From assembly GCF_000003815.2 (NCBI RefSeq), contig NC_049993.1, positions 21,436,649 to 21,500,618 of the forward strand: a stretch of 63,970 nucleotides of DNA, written 5' to 3'. The notes beneath the pieces were generated by a model, which saw only the letters and a program-made list of their open reading frames with translations, was not told the DNA's origin and made no database searches. This DNA is from Branchiostoma floridae. Lineage: Eukaryota > Chordata > Leptocardii > Amphioxiformes > Branchiostomatidae. The translations under genes were made by a program, and so were the position numbers. Positions 45,681-57,205 of this stretch are shown in pieces; the first letter of the stretch is position 1, and each line of letters begins with the position of its first letter.

Positions 45681-46167
45681 TGTTTTTGGTTCTTTGGACA
45701 GATGAGGGGGCAGACAGGCTTTTTGCCTGTTTGCCTGACCTGCACATGACTTTTTATGGTGAAGGAGGGGTGTGCAATTCCTTCTCCACCCTCTCGTCTA
45801 CTGGAGCACTAAGTTTCACAGGGGCAACTGTATGCAACGTGTGAGGCGGCTCCAGCAGATGCAGCTTTGTTGTTTGGAGTATCCGTCTCCTAGGAGGACT
45901 TCCGGTCAAGGATGTAAGGGGTTCCTCCTACCCCCGACTCGTGTGCCAAGGTGGGTGCCGCTCATGCCCGAACATGCCCCTAAGGCCTGTCTCGGCCACA
46001 AAGCCCCACCAAGGCCACACAACGCCACTAGCCGCAGCTAGATACACCTGAGTTAAGTGAGGAAAGTCGTGGAAAGCAAGGGCACAAGATCGGTGACACT
46101 GAAGCTGGATTCGAACCCGCAACCTCTCGGTCTCGAGCCGCAAATGCTGCCACTGCGCCGCGCGGTC
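45681..46167 (-). mobile_element. tRNA-derived SINE, about 487 bp
   Basis: In minus sense the head near 46167 reads GCGGCGCAGTGGCAGC (A-box like), then GGTTCGAATCC at 46107-46117 (B box), as in tRNA-derived SINEs. Flanked by imperfect 12-bp duplications tcac(g/a)ccacatt at 45669-45680 and 46168-46179. The body has no coding capacity. Confidence 0.85.
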
Positions 46168-46350
46168 TCACACCACATTAGTACATGACCTAAACCTCCG
46201 GGTACTGCCCGGACCAGGTAACGGTTGCCACACATCACATCAGCACATGACTAAATACACCTGCGGGTATTGCCCGGACCAGGTAACGTTTGTCTCACAT
46301 CACATTAGCACATGACCAAATACACCTGCGGGTACTGCCCGGACCAGGTA

Positions 46351-46553
46351 AGGCCTAGGTCACATTTCCTAACCGAGCCCGGCGCCCGGCCGGGCTTTGG
46401 CGGAAACGAAAAATTTAACTTTAAGCCAATAAATATGCACAATGTATGCTGTTGAATTATTTTCGGTCCGTTTTGTGTTGTTGTTGTCTTTTATATCCTA
46501 CGTATCCCGAAAGCTGCCCGGCCGGGCCCCTTTGTGGAAATGTGACCTTAGCC
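46351..46553. mobile_element. Small MITE, 203 bp, TA duplication
   Basis: Imperfect TIRs AGGCCTAGGTCACATTTCC and GGCTAAGGTCACATTTCC interrupt one array unit. Removing it with one TA restores ccaggTAacgtttgcc. GC-rich arms (cccggccggg) can form a hairpin. Confidence 0.8.
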
Positions 46554-46639
46554 TAACGTTTGCCTCACATCACATTAGCACATGACCAGATACACCTGCG
46601 GGTACAGCCCGGACCAGGTAACGTTTGCCTCACATAACA

Positions 46640-47500
46640 TCAGCACATGACCAAATACGCCTTCAAGTAGGTTGAGAGCCTCAAATCTGTTTTGGACTTC
46701 AACGTTGAAGGTTTCCCGTACTGTTGATGACTGAAGTGCCTCTAGGTTAAGGAGAGTTCTTCGTTTACTCCTGCCACACTTCTTTATCTTGAGCCTGAGG
46801 CTTGCCCCCGCCATGTTGTGGTGAGATCCACCGTCAGGTCCATGGTAGGCGCGGGAGTTTGTGACGCACTTCCTCCATCTCTTACCGATGAGGATGAAGT
46901 CAATCTGGTTCCTGTACCTGCATCCTGGGGACAGCCATGTGTACGCCTCCTCTCGTGATGCTTGAAGACTGTGTTGGTTATGAAGAGACCATTCTCTTGG
47001 CAAAATTCCACCAGCCGTTCCCCTCTGTCGTTGGGAGTTCCTAGGCCGTAGGGTCCGCAGACATCAGCTTCAAGCCTGTCTGCACCTACTTTAGCATTGA
47101 AGTCCCCCAACACCAAGGCCATGTCCTGGCTTGGGCACTCAAGTAGTAGTTGTTTGACTTCTTCATAGAACCTATCCACTTCCTCGTCTGGGGCATCTGT
47201 GGTTGGGGCATACACCTGTACCATGTACATGTTGAATGGAGATGCCTTGATGCGCACTAGCAGGATACGTTCATTCACCGCTTTATAGGAGATCATGATT
47301 TTTGCCACTGCTTTGGATAGTAAGACCGCCACTCCTGCTCTGTGTATTTTTCCCCCTGAGTAGATAACCATCTCTCCATCTGTGGTAGAGAAGAAACCAG
47401 ATCCAGTCCAGTGGGTTTCGGCGACACCGAGAACATTGATGCCACACCTTTCCATTTCCCTCAGTAAGATAGCAAGGCTAAGACAGAGTTAATGCAAATG
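46640..47500 (-). mobile_element. LINE endonuclease fragment (craniofacial development protein 2-like), frameshifted
   Basis: Minus-strand frame from 47455 reads INVLGVAETHWTGSGFF, RAGVAVLLSKAV, MYMVQVYAPTTDAPDEEVD and LVLGDFNAKVG. This is an apurinic-type endonuclease/exonuclease/phosphatase domain (catalytic ETHW, YAPT, GDFNAKVG). Near 46960 it shifts frame into TWLSPGCRYRNQIDFILI and AYHGPDGGSHHN, where the family has the terminal SDH. The catalytic H context is mutated and the RT is absent. A dead copy. Confidence 0.85.
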
Positions 47501-47514
47501 AGTCAATTAGCTCC

Positions 47515-48128
47515 TGTTGTTTTAGTTGCAGGAGCTAAAATTGGACCTTCAACAAAGCCCTCAAACCCTCGGACCACTCTAAGAAAACAGCCAAGTGCAA
47601 ATCATTGACCGACAGAAAGAAAGCCAACATTACCATCCCCTTTGTCCAAGGAGTTTCGGAAAAAACTCAGACGGATCTTCCAAAACTTCAACATCGCCAC
47701 TAACTTCAAACCTCACTGAAGCCTCCGACACAAAGTGGTGCATCCAAAAGATAGACCACAGAAAGGTACTAAAGCCAATGTAATCCACAGACTCAAATGT
47801 GAAGAACCAAACTGCAACAATACGTACATTGGTTAGACTAGCCGGCCACTAAAGGCAAGATACCAAGATTATTGCAAACCCAAGGCCAACGGCTACTTTT
47901 CTGCTATTTCCAAACCACCTAGAGCACAACCAAGGACATTCCTTCAACCTCCAATCCATCGACATCCTAGATAGCGAAGCCCGCTGGTTTGAACGGGGAG
48001 TTAGAGAGGCCTTATATGAGAGAATATACAATCCCACCCTCAACAGAAAAGGGGGGCTACGTATGGAAATTTCCGGCACTTGGGACATAGCACTACCACT
48101 CCCACCCCCCGCGCAACAAAACTTTTAA
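47515..48128 (+). mobile_element. Penelope-like element 3' end with GIY-YIG-type endonuclease remnant
   Basis: Reading across several stops and shifts: TIPFVQGVSEKLRRIF, VIHRLKCEEPNCNNTYIG, a basic stretch, DILDSEARWFERGVREAL, YERIYNPTLNRK and ISGTWDIALP. The C..C..(T)YIG...R and late RGVREA...PTLNR arrangement is that of the endonuclease at the end of Penelope-like RT proteins. Degenerate. A partial second copy is at 49243-49412. Confidence 0.7.
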
Positions 48129-48262
48129 CCCAGTGAGACCTGAAGTGACCCTGTGAAGCTGACACGGTGAAACTTGAGCTGACCCTGTAAAGCTGACCCA
48201 GTGAAATCGGAGCTGACCCTGTGAAGCTGACCATTGCTAGCCTAACTGCTGACCCTAAGTGC

Positions 48263-48295
48263 TGGGGTTAGGGTTAGGGTTAGAGTTAGGGTTAA
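48263..48295 (+). repeat. Interstitial telomere-like (TTAGGG)n tract
   Basis: ggggttagggttagggttag agttagggtt, five TTAGGG-type units in the 3' region of the Penelope-like copy, followed by (gatcaggg)(tcaggg) words. Repeated identically at 49514-49548. Confidence 0.9.
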
Positions 48296-48389
48296 GATCA
48301 GGGTCAGGGTCAGGGATAATTCACAGTAGGATCAATTCCTTATCATACTTTCCCTGGGTAAGATTTTCATGAGTTTAAGGCACGGGGTG

Positions 48390-49240
48390 GTCTTGAATCG
48401 GCATGGGCCTTGAACAGGCACGGGCCTTGAACCAGCACGAAATAGTCTTGACTAAGACTTGAGCCAGCTCATGGTGGTCTTAAACCAGCACGGGCTTTGA
48501 ACCGGCACGGGATGGTCTTGAACCGGCATTGGTGGTCTTGAGCCGGCACAGGCCTTGAACCGGCACTGATGGTCTTGAACCGGCACTGGTCTTGAACCGG
48601 CACGGGCCTTGAACCGGCACTGGTGGTCTTGAACCGGCACTGGTCTTGCACCGGCACGGGATGGTCTTAAACCGGCACTGGTGGCCTTGAACCGGTACGG
48701 GCCTTGAACCGGCACTGGTGGTCTTGAACCGGCACTGGTCTTGAACCGGCACGGGATGGTCTTGAACCGGCATTGGTGGTCTTGAGTCGGCACTGGCCTT
48801 GAACCGGCACTGGTGGTCTTGAACCGGCACTGGTCTTGAACCGGCACGGGCCTTGAACCGGCACTGGTGGTCTTGAACCGGCACTGGTCTTGCACCGGCA
48901 CGGGATGGTCTTAAACCGGCACTGGTGGCCTTGAACCGGTACGGGCCTTGAACCGGCACTGGTGGTCTTGAGCCGGCACTGGCCTTTAACCGGCACTGGT
49001 GGTCTTGAACCGGCACTGGTCTTGAACCGGCAATGGCCTTGAACCGGCACTGGTGGCCTTGAGCCGGCACTGGTCTTGAACCGACACGGGTTGATCTAAA
49101 ACCGGCACTGGTCTTGAACCGGCACTGGTGGCCTTGAACCTGCACTGGCCTTGAACCGGCACTGGTCTTGAACCGACACGGGTTGATCTAAAACCGGCAC
49201 TGGTCTTGAACCGGCACTGGTGGCCTTGAACCGGCACTGT
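48390..49240 (-). repeat. Minisatellite of cttgaaccggcactggtggt units, block 1
   Basis: About 42 units of 20 bp, variants of ggccttgaaccggcactggt. In the 3' flank of the first Penelope-like fragment. Long minus-strand frames (PVQDQCRFKTTSAGSR) arise from the repeat. Confidence 0.94.
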
Positions 49241-49242
49241 GC

Positions 49243-49620
49243 CACAGACATCCTAGACAGCGAAGCCCGCTGGTTTGAACGGGGAGTTAGAGAGGCCTTA
49301 TATGAGAGAATATACAATCCCACCCTCAACAGAAAAGCGGGGCTACGTATGGAAATTTCCGGCACTTGGGACATAGCACTACCACTCCCACCCCCCGCGC
49401 AACAAAACTTTTGACCCAGTGAGACCTGAGGTGACCCTGTGAAGCTGACACGGTGAAACTTGAGCTGACCCTGTAAAGCTGACCATTGCTAGCCTAACTG
49501 CTGACCCTAAGTGCTGGGGTTAGGGTTAGGGTTAGAGTTAGGGTTAAGATCAGGGTCAGGGTCATGGATAATGCACAGTAGGACCAATTCCTTATCATAC
49601 TTTCCCTAGGTAAGATTTTC
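49243..49620 (+). mobile_element. Second, partial Penelope-like 3' end with telomere-like tract
   Basis: Starts abruptly after the satellite with gacatcctagacagcgaagc and repeats the 47962-48400 segment (DILDSEARWFERGVREAL to WDIALPLPPPAQQNF) with few changes, including the TTAGGG tract at 49514-49548. The copies are head to tail and separated by the satellite. Confidence 0.85.
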
Positions 49621-49624
49621 ATGA

Positions 49625-50320
49625 GTTTAAGGCACGGGGTGGTCTTGAATCGGCATGGGCCTTGAACAGGCACGGGCCTTGAACCAGCACTAAATGGTCT
49701 TGACTAAGACTTGAGCCGGCTCATGGTGGTCTTGAACCGGCACGGGATGGTCTTGAGCGGGCACAGGCCTTAAACCGGCACTGGTGGCCTTGAACCGGCA
49801 CTGGCCTTGAACCGGCACTGGCCTTGAACCGGCACTGGTGGCCTTGAACCGGCGCTGGTCTTGCACCGGCACTGGATGGTCTTGAACCGGCACTGGTGGC
49901 CTTGAACCGGCACTGGTGGCCTTGAACCGGCACTGGGTGGTCTAGAACCGGCACTGGTCTTGAACCGGCACGGGGTGGTCTAGAACCGGCACTGGTCTTG
50001 AACGGGCACGGGCCTTGAACCGGCACTGGGTGGTCTAGAACCGGCACGGTGTGGTCCTGAACCGGCAAGGGCATTGAAATGGCACGGGTTGGTCTTGAAC
50101 CGGCACGGCTCTTGAACGGGCAAGGGGTGATTTGGAATTGGTACTTAATGGTCTTGAAGTGGCTCATTGTGGTCCTGAACCGGCGCAGGGTGGTCTTGTA
50201 CCGGTACATTCAGTACCGGTTCAAGACCACCCGAGGCGGTTCAAGACCACCAGTGCCGGTTCAAGACAATTCCGTGCCGGTTCAAGTCCACCCCTTGCCG
50301 GTTCAAATGAATCCAGCTGT
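49625..50320. repeat. Satellite block 2 with orientation switch at about 50206
   Basis: Same 20-bp family as block 1. At ttgtaccggtacattcagta ccggttcaag the orientation inverts, and units 50210-50310 read ggttcaagaccaccagtgcc. The block can therefore fold back on itself. Confidence 0.9.
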
Positions 50321-50329
50321 TTTCCGACT

Positions 50330-52590
50330 ATTTCCTTATTTGGGGAGCGTTTTTGTCATGCGCAGAAGTCTGCATCTTTTAGAGAAAGAAATGGCGGACA
50401 TTTTGGTGTTTATCTGATCGTCGTAGGACAATCATGGGTGAGTTTACGGACTTTTTCGTCCAAATCTCTTCATATTCTCGGTCGCTAATTATGTAAGAAA
50501 ATGCACAGATTTATGCTGCAATAACATAGTTTCGCAAATTTTCCTGTTTTAGCGAAAAATTTTCCACGAAAGTACGGACCCATTTTTCTGCATTCCTGCA
50601 TTGTTTTGATCAGAGCCCAGATCTCGGAGCTCAAACTTTGCTCACAGTGTAACAAAATGCCGTAGATGGCCTTCCTCCGTGAACCAACAAAGTGGTGGGA
50701 GGGGGAAAAGTCCGTACTTTTTGGGGATCGTTGGGGAACGTCTGAAGCTAAAATCGTTTGCTACATGCCGGAATACGCGTAGACATGTGCGGACAAGTTC
50801 ATATCAACTTGTTTATGTAACGTTAACGTTGTACATCTATGTTCCCAATCTTATCGAGTCCATGTTTGTGCATTTTCAGGTCGCAAACTGCTGGGGAAGG
50901 GAAGGCCACTCAATCGACGTCATAGAGCATACAGCTTTGCCGAAAAGGCCACATAGTCTGAATAAAAAAATTCACGCAACTGAAGCAAGAGTAGTAATCA
51001 TCGTGTTCTATTTTTATAAACTGTAACGTTATTTCTAAATAGAATAAGTAACGGTTATATCTTGTAAATCTCCGAGTCGGTATCAGACTTGACGGTAGCG
51101 ATGAATAAAGATCCCCCTCCCCACCGTTTATTTATTTCCGCTACGCAAGCAAAGTATGAACAAGGACGTCCTTGTTATGAACGGGTCTTGAAGGTAAGAA
51201 TTTTTTTTATAAGGATGCTCTTAAAATACAAAATTGTTTTAAAAATAAACTTCTAACATTAAGTCTGGTGTGTCACTGTCAATTATTGTGCCAGTAAAGT
51301 CAGCTATAAACCGTTACGTATTGCAAGTAAAAGTGTTACTGCTATTGCTAGTTCTGCGCTGTTTGCATGACATCCAGCTGTCTCCAATTCTTCAAGAAGT
51401 TCTTCAAAATATCACTCAAAACCAAGGTCTAACCCAAGTCATCGCCCTGTCACACCATTATAGTGAATTTGTGTTACAATAGAGGGATGCTTGTGGCAGC
51501 CTGGAATCTATGCAAATCAGGGGTAATTCATATCTAGGTGTCAATTGCTCTCTTCACACATGAATCGAAGCTTGATGAATAGGCACTGAGTCTGAACTCA
51601 GTCCTCCTGATGTAACGTCCTTGGTTCGTGTGTTTCATTAATCTAGGAAACTTGATAAACGTAGATAAGCTCTGTAAGTCAAAAACCCTTCTGTGGGCCC
51701 CAGCTGAAGAATGTCTCGCCCACGCGTGTCTCACATCTGGTTTCGATCAGTGCATGTTGACAACGAATTCCGGCACAACTATATGTGCGGGTTGAACGCG
51801 AAGGGAAATTTTCATTAAACAGAGGTAATGGCTAATCAAGTCGATATTTACGGAGAAATCAGGCGCCAGAATCAGCACTCATCCTGATCTGGGTCACGTC
51901 ACAGCCACGCAGGAGATGCTCAAGTTGTAGATTCATACCAGAGAACGCTACGTGATCGGAATTGAAGGTTTGTGACCCTCTTTGATTTGGCAACGTCCGG
52001 CGTGAAAACTGTTTTTGGTCTGACCTTCCAAATGGCTACTAAAGGAACTTTCATCTAGAACAACATATTGATGTAATGTACTGTCGCCTATTTGTGTGAA
52101 ATTTGCTCGTTGGGGGGCTGTGTGTGTGTGTGGATGGGGGGATAGTTTACTACACAACCGTACGTGAGGGCGGTTAATGATATGTTGAACAAAGTTTGTT
52201 TATGTGTTAGATTGAATAAAAAAAGGATAAGATGAAGCTTTATCGCATCGCAATCTAATTATCTATATGCAGTTTTCCTGTCAGCTTTTGTGGAGCTACG
52301 CTAGTGGACTTGTGCTGATTTTTTATACGTACCAAGTTTGTTTGTCCTCTGCAGTGTAAAACCCTCTGTGCGAGCCCAAAGCTTGCCCCTGAAGGCAGAC
52401 AGGAAGGCTGCAGACTTGGGGAGGGTTCACTAACTGAGGTAGGTACATGGTGAAAGTTCATAAACTGTTGCACGGCCATTGGGCCTGTACACTAACGGTC
52501 GCAAGGGTTTTGGGATGGTTCAAGTATTGTTCTATGACAGTTCATAGATTGCTGTATAGGCATTGGGAGAAATGTTACGTTTGGTGGTTA
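50330..52590. other. Intergenic or intronic, no confident gene
   Basis: An ATGGCGGACATTTTGG word at 50392 and acaatcATGG|gtgagt at 50431 could be a promoter and very short first coding exon, but no second exon follows that I can recognise. Short open frames show no family similarity. Confidence 0.4.
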
Positions 52591-52609
52591 AAGGCTCAGT
52601 GTACGGCAA

Positions 52610-52785
52610 TACTAGGGTACGGATACGGGTACGGGTACGGGTTAGGGTACGGGTACGGGTTAGGGTTAGGGTACGGGTTAGGGTACGGGTTAGGGTACGG
52701 GTTAGGGTACGGGTTAGGGTACGGGTTAGGGCACGGGTACGGGACGGGCACGGGTACGGGCACGGGTACGGGCACGGGTACGTAG
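52610..52785 (+). repeat. Telomere-variant repeat (GGGTTAGGGTAC)n / (CGGGTA)n
   Basis: Starts ggatacgggtacgggtacgg, passes through about eight gttagggtacg units and ends in (gggcacgggtac)n. A hexamer-based derivative of TTAGGG. Confidence 0.9.
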
Positions 52786-53051
52786 AAAAGAGAATCGTTA
52801 AAGTAGCGTCGGGAGTTCCGCAAGGCCGAACAGATGTGTTAAATTATATCATCAGCAAGTCAGGAAGGCCCCTGCTACCCCCTAGCAAAGTTGGGGAGCC
52901 TTGTTTAGTTAGTCAAATGTATAAAACAAGTAGAAGCGCAGCCAATGCAGAATTTACTGTAGTTCCTTCCACGAAAACTATGACTTGCTTTGTATACATG
53001 GTAAGAATTTAATGAAATGATTTATCAAACAAGGACCTCTTTGTGTCTTCA

Positions 53052-53301
53052 CTAGAAGTGTGTTTGGGTCCAGGCTGTCGATAATCAGCAGTGTGTTTGG
53101 GTGCAGGCTGTTATCAGCAGTGTGTTTGGGTCCAGGCTGTTATCAGCAGTGTGTTTGGGTCCAGGCTGTTATCAGCAGTGTGTTTGGGTCCAGGCTGTTA
53201 TCAGCAGTGTGTTTGGGTCCAGGCTGTTATCAGCAGTGTGTTTGGGTCCAGAGTCTTATCAGCAGTGTGTTTGGTGCAGGCTGTATCAGCAATGTGTTTG
53301 G
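53052..53301 (+). repeat. 28-bp minisatellite (cagcagtgtgtttgggtcca ggctgtta)
   Basis: Nine units before an N gap (53302-53401). Each has tgttatcagcag, an acceptor-like word. No identified exon. Confidence 0.92.
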
Positions 53302-53401
53302 NNNNNNNNNNNNNNNNNNNNNNNNNNNNNNNNNNNNNNNNNNNNNNNNNNNNNNNNNNNNNNNNNNNNNNNNNNNNNNNNNNNNNNNNNNNNNNNNNNN
53401 N
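53302..53401. other. Assembly gap, 100 N
   Basis: Follows a minisatellite, as several other gaps here do. Confidence 0.98.
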
Positions 53402-56400
53402 TATATCACAGGCATTTCCATACAAAATTTTGTTCCAATACCATGGCAATACAAAGGGACCAAACATGATAATAAAATGGTCATAAGTTCATCCTCTTGA
53501 AGTGATATATGCCAAAAATTTTAAAGTTCTACCGTTCATATGTCGAGGGCACCCTTATAGCAAATTCCATGTTATTCTGTTGTAATACGAGACCACAGAA
53601 ATCTCGATTATGGAATGTTTGATTTTTTTTCCATATATGTGATTGTGGAATAGCATTGTTGCATGGGCAGAGGGGCGGAGTGAAAATGGTGCATTTGCTC
53701 ATAAGTAGATGTCGGCCTTGGTAGTAGTTCATTTCGAGAAGTTACTGTTAGAATGTTCTATTTTTGCGCAGGGGTGATTTGGAACAGTTCAATTTTGCAT
53801 GGGAACGGGTATGGCTGAAATATGCTGTATTTGCTCTCAAGCAAATGTCGGCCTTTCTAGTTTGAATCTATGTTTGTAAGGCTCGATTTTGTTATGGTTT
53901 CTTTTGATTTTTTTTAGTAAAAGGCATCATAGGAAAGTATTCAACAGCTAGGTTCACATTTGGTTGGTTAAAGAAGCACAAAAGCGGCCAGACGGCTATT
54001 CAGAAGAGACACTAGTGGTAAAATCGTACAACGCTGGACACATTTTGAACATCATCCGATGCTCTGCGACGGCTGATTTTGATTACGATTTAGCTGCGAT
54101 TCACTGCGATCATCGTGCGATATGCGGAATATGCCATCGCAAGGACGTCGTATGGTTCTTGTGACCGGGGCTTAAGGAGAGCCCCAGCGCAAAGCGGTGT
54201 AATTGGCCAAGCAAAAAGGGCGTTGTTCGTACAAAATAAACTGCGCAAATCTATGACGAGTGTTAATTGTTTGATACAGCACTTAAAAGAATTTCACTTT
54301 GACAACATCCGCTGGATCTAGAATTTTAAAAAAAAGCAAGAATCTTTTAGAAAGCCCTCATAGTCTGCCAGTCTTCAGAGGCAACATTTCTGCGGCGAAG
54401 TGCAACCTCATACGACCCAAAAATAATGCACAGAACTTGTCAATGAAGGTTAGACATCCAGGTACTAAGATACGCCAAAAAGCAGTTACTCAAGCAATTA
54501 GATATGGTTTTGGAAACGGTCAGACGTTTCAGATGGCATCCACCATCTTTCGTCAGTGACCCTGAAGTGATCTGGAGAAACTGGTCTTTTATACTATAAA
54601 CTTTGTCCTAACTGTGGCCCTCACTGCCATGCCAGGATCGGCCTGCAGAGCCACAGTATAGACCCTGTCAACCACCGTGACTTCATACAGAGCGCTACCA
54701 TCATCTGCAAATATGGAAAGATGCCTACTATAACGTTATATTTATAAATGCAAAAGAGCTGAAGACAACGCTTTTTGGTGTAATGAGCATTATTTCTACA
54801 GGACGCGAAAGCGCAACGCAGCACCTCTTTCAACTTTGAATTGAAAAGAAGTCTTGCAACAAATACTTTGCTCATGTGTGTGTCTTTATTTTGTACCCAC
54901 CTAAAGCTTTTACAAGAGATCATTCTACGGTCAGGTGGAACATGCGGGGCAAAATGTCTATGACCCACAGTAACCCATGGCTGGCGCCGACAGACAACTA
55001 CATTTTGACAGGTGGAAGTGATAAACGGATAAAGCCCATGGGTGTCAGGGCCGGACCTTACAGGTGTTTCAGGGGTGCGTATACAGGCTTCCCATTGACG
55101 TCTTAATGATGGTAATAGCCTTTATTGCACATTCATGTCCAGGCATATGCATACAAAGGTCGTTATACAGTACACATAGTTTCTAAGACTGATCTAAAAC
55201 ATGGATTCTAAAAACTATTCTAATACACTTGTTCGGCTTCTTCTAGTTTCTTAGTAATGTTAAATATGTAGCTTGAGATGTGTTTGTATAACGTCGTTTG
55301 ATCAAAACTCATAAGAAAAATGAATTTTTTCAACACTAGACAAATATTCAAAGCGAGGAAACTTCCCTATAATGTAGCTAAAAAGAATACTTCTATCGTT
55401 ACTATATAAACTACAATCAAAAGAAAGTGGGATTAAATTTCGACCTTGTGGTAATCTAACATGGCGCAGATGACGTCAAACAAAAAGCCTGTATGGCGGA
55501 AATGCCAGCTTCTGAAGTCTGAATCTTAACCATGCAGTTATTTTCCGACTTGGTGGTAGCAATCATGCAACCTGCGCAACGGACAGTTTGGTGTGATGCA
55601 ATAGGCTATATGCGCAAAGAACAAAGCGGGACGAACCCGCACATCATAAAAGAAGTGGGTATATTCGTCTTCCACTGCCTAAAAAGAAGAAGTCAAACCC
55701 AACAAAACCAGCAGAATGTACACTTTAGTAGCACAGCACAATCATAGAATGTAGTTCCCAGCACCTTTGTATTTTCCTTATTCTACATGTTGTTTGTGCC
55801 TGCAGTTAGCCCTCGGGCAAGAATTTGCAATCAAAATATTTAATTGCAGGGCACTGACATGGTCGCATACCCCTTGCAGAGAAGGGGCGGGTCTACGGTG
55901 TGCCCTCCAGCCACACCCTCCACCAACTTCTCAAAAAGATTCGCCGAGTGACCCAACATTGCCACAGCAACGTTCGCCCTTAACTCCAGTAAGTACCTTT
56001 TTACAGCGGTATCGGCGTGATTTTCCTCAGTACTAGAATGATGAACAGAACAAATGCAGTTTGATCTAGTGTCTTCCTGTAAAGATTCTCCCGGCCTGCT
56101 CCTTTTTCAATATTAGACAAAAACGGCTGGATTCAATAGCGGAAATGAATCCATCGCTAAGAGGCTTTCTACGTATTAAAGCCTGCAAAATCAAATAACT
56201 GGAAGCCAAAGCGTATCATCTACTTGGATATATGTTCCATGTGATTCCGGCACTAGACATGTATACTTTTGTTTTTCTTCTGCCTTTCTTTGGAATGCCA
56301 CAGGCAATGGTTTGAAGCTTTTTCATAGCCCTTTTCACAATATGGGAATCACACACCATTTTTTTCCTAAACAGGCCCCGAAAGCCTTCTTGGCTCCATT

Positions 56401-56660
56401 CTTTGTTATTGCTATGGATACACCATGGATGTAGACAACGATGATTTGAAAAAATAAATGTCAAAGATTTTGCTGGATCAGTTTGACCCGGTCATTGACC
56501 CTGGCACACATATCGACCCATCGACCTTGTCACTCCATCCATCATCTCCGCTTCACTGAAAACGTACAATAAGCATGTATACATGTATAGTAATTTTTCC
56601 ATATGCTGTCCAATTATACATAGTTTGTCACAGCATTACGTGGATGTAACATCGATTATC
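53402..56660. other. Intergenic or TE-derived sequence, no confident gene
   Basis: AT-rich sequence with short open frames. At 55105-55450 (minus sense) there is a LINE-like 3' tail (CAATAAAGGCTATTACCATC). 54590-54700 on the minus strand could be an exon (acceptor tttgcag, SALYEVTVVDRVYTVALQ), but I cannot name it or find partners. Confidence 0.45.
54935..55035 (+). CDS. Possible WD-repeat exon fragment
   Basis: Plus frame RGKMSMTHSNPWLAPTDNYI followed by LTGGSDKRIK looks like a WD40 blade edge (xxLTGGSDxxIR). Continuation into PMGVRAGPYRCF is not WD-like. There are no neighbouring exons. Low confidence. Confidence 0.2.
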
Positions 56661-56664
56661 ATCA

Positions 56665-56852
56665 TTCCACCAGGTGCCATAATACCGCCACCTCAAAAAA
56701 CGTTGGTATAGAGGTCTTCCCAAGATTGTCTTGAACACTGAATGTTAAGTATCATAAATGTAATACAATTCAGATATTTAGGTGTTGAAGACAATTTTGA
56801 GAAGGCCTCTATAACAAAGTTTTTTTGAGGTGGCGGTCTAATGGCACCTGGT
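56665..56852. mobile_element. Foldback MITE, about 190 bp
   Basis: Left arm ttccaccaggtgccataata ccgccacctcaaaaaac; right arm is its inverted form (gttttttttgaggtggcggt ctaatggcacctggtggaa). The similarity extends well inward (tataGAGGtcttcccaaga versus tctcaaaattgtcttc). Nearly the whole unit is an imperfect palindrome. Confidence 0.85.
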
Positions 56853-56975
56853 GGAATTATGCAAATGTAGGTTACGTCAGAACATACGATCTTTGTTTCA
56901 GGGATGGCGACTTCTGAGAAAAAAAAAACACTCCGTGAGAGATCTAAAAAGAATCGTAGCTCCGAGCAAGTATAA

Positions 56976-57205
56976 NNNNNNNNNNNNNNNNNNNNNNNNN
57001 NNNNNNNNNNNNNNNNNNNNNNNNNNNNNNNNNNNNNNNNNNNNNNNNNNNNNNNNNNNNNNNNNNNNNNNNNNNNNNNNNNNNNNNNNNNNNNNNNNNN
57101 NNNNNNNNNNNNNNNNNNNNNNNNNNNNNNNNNNNNNNNNNNNNNNNNNNNNNNNNNNNNNNNNNNNNNNNNNNNNNNNNNNNNNNNNNNNNNNNNNNNN
57201 NNNNN
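56976..57205. other. Assembly gap, 230 N
   Basis: Followed by (acagacac)n/(ca)n microsatellite to 57240. Confidence 0.98.

Larger units (their letters stand above)
45345..46660 (+). repeat. Dispersed array with zinc-finger-like exon tail (TKYTCGYCPDQ|gtaacg)
   Basis: At least seven copies of acatgaccaaatacacctgc gggtactgcccggaccag|gtaacg lie at about 45560, 45620, 46185, 46245, 46310 and 46585, with a degenerate copy at 45486. The plus frame gives TKYTCGYCPDQ, like the first half of a C2H2 finger, ending at a good donor. The array is broken up by a SINE and a small MITE. A full exon was not found. Confidence 0.6.

Noticed and set aside
46105-46170. tRNA gene (B box ggttcgaatcc with A-box-like head, minus strand)
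   Set aside because: No complete cloverleaf; followed by a SINE body and flanked by target duplications, so it is a SINE head.
48452-49237. Long minus frames of PVQDQCRFKTTSAGSR type
   Set aside because: 20-bp satellite translation; not a gene.
52563-53012. 149-codon plus frame with VRVRVRVR stretch
   Set aside because: Translation of the telomere-variant repeat.
53964-54559. Short plus frames (SYNAGHILNIIRCSATAD etc.)
   Set aside because: No splice partners or family similarity; composition suggests transposon-derived DNA without recognisable ends.
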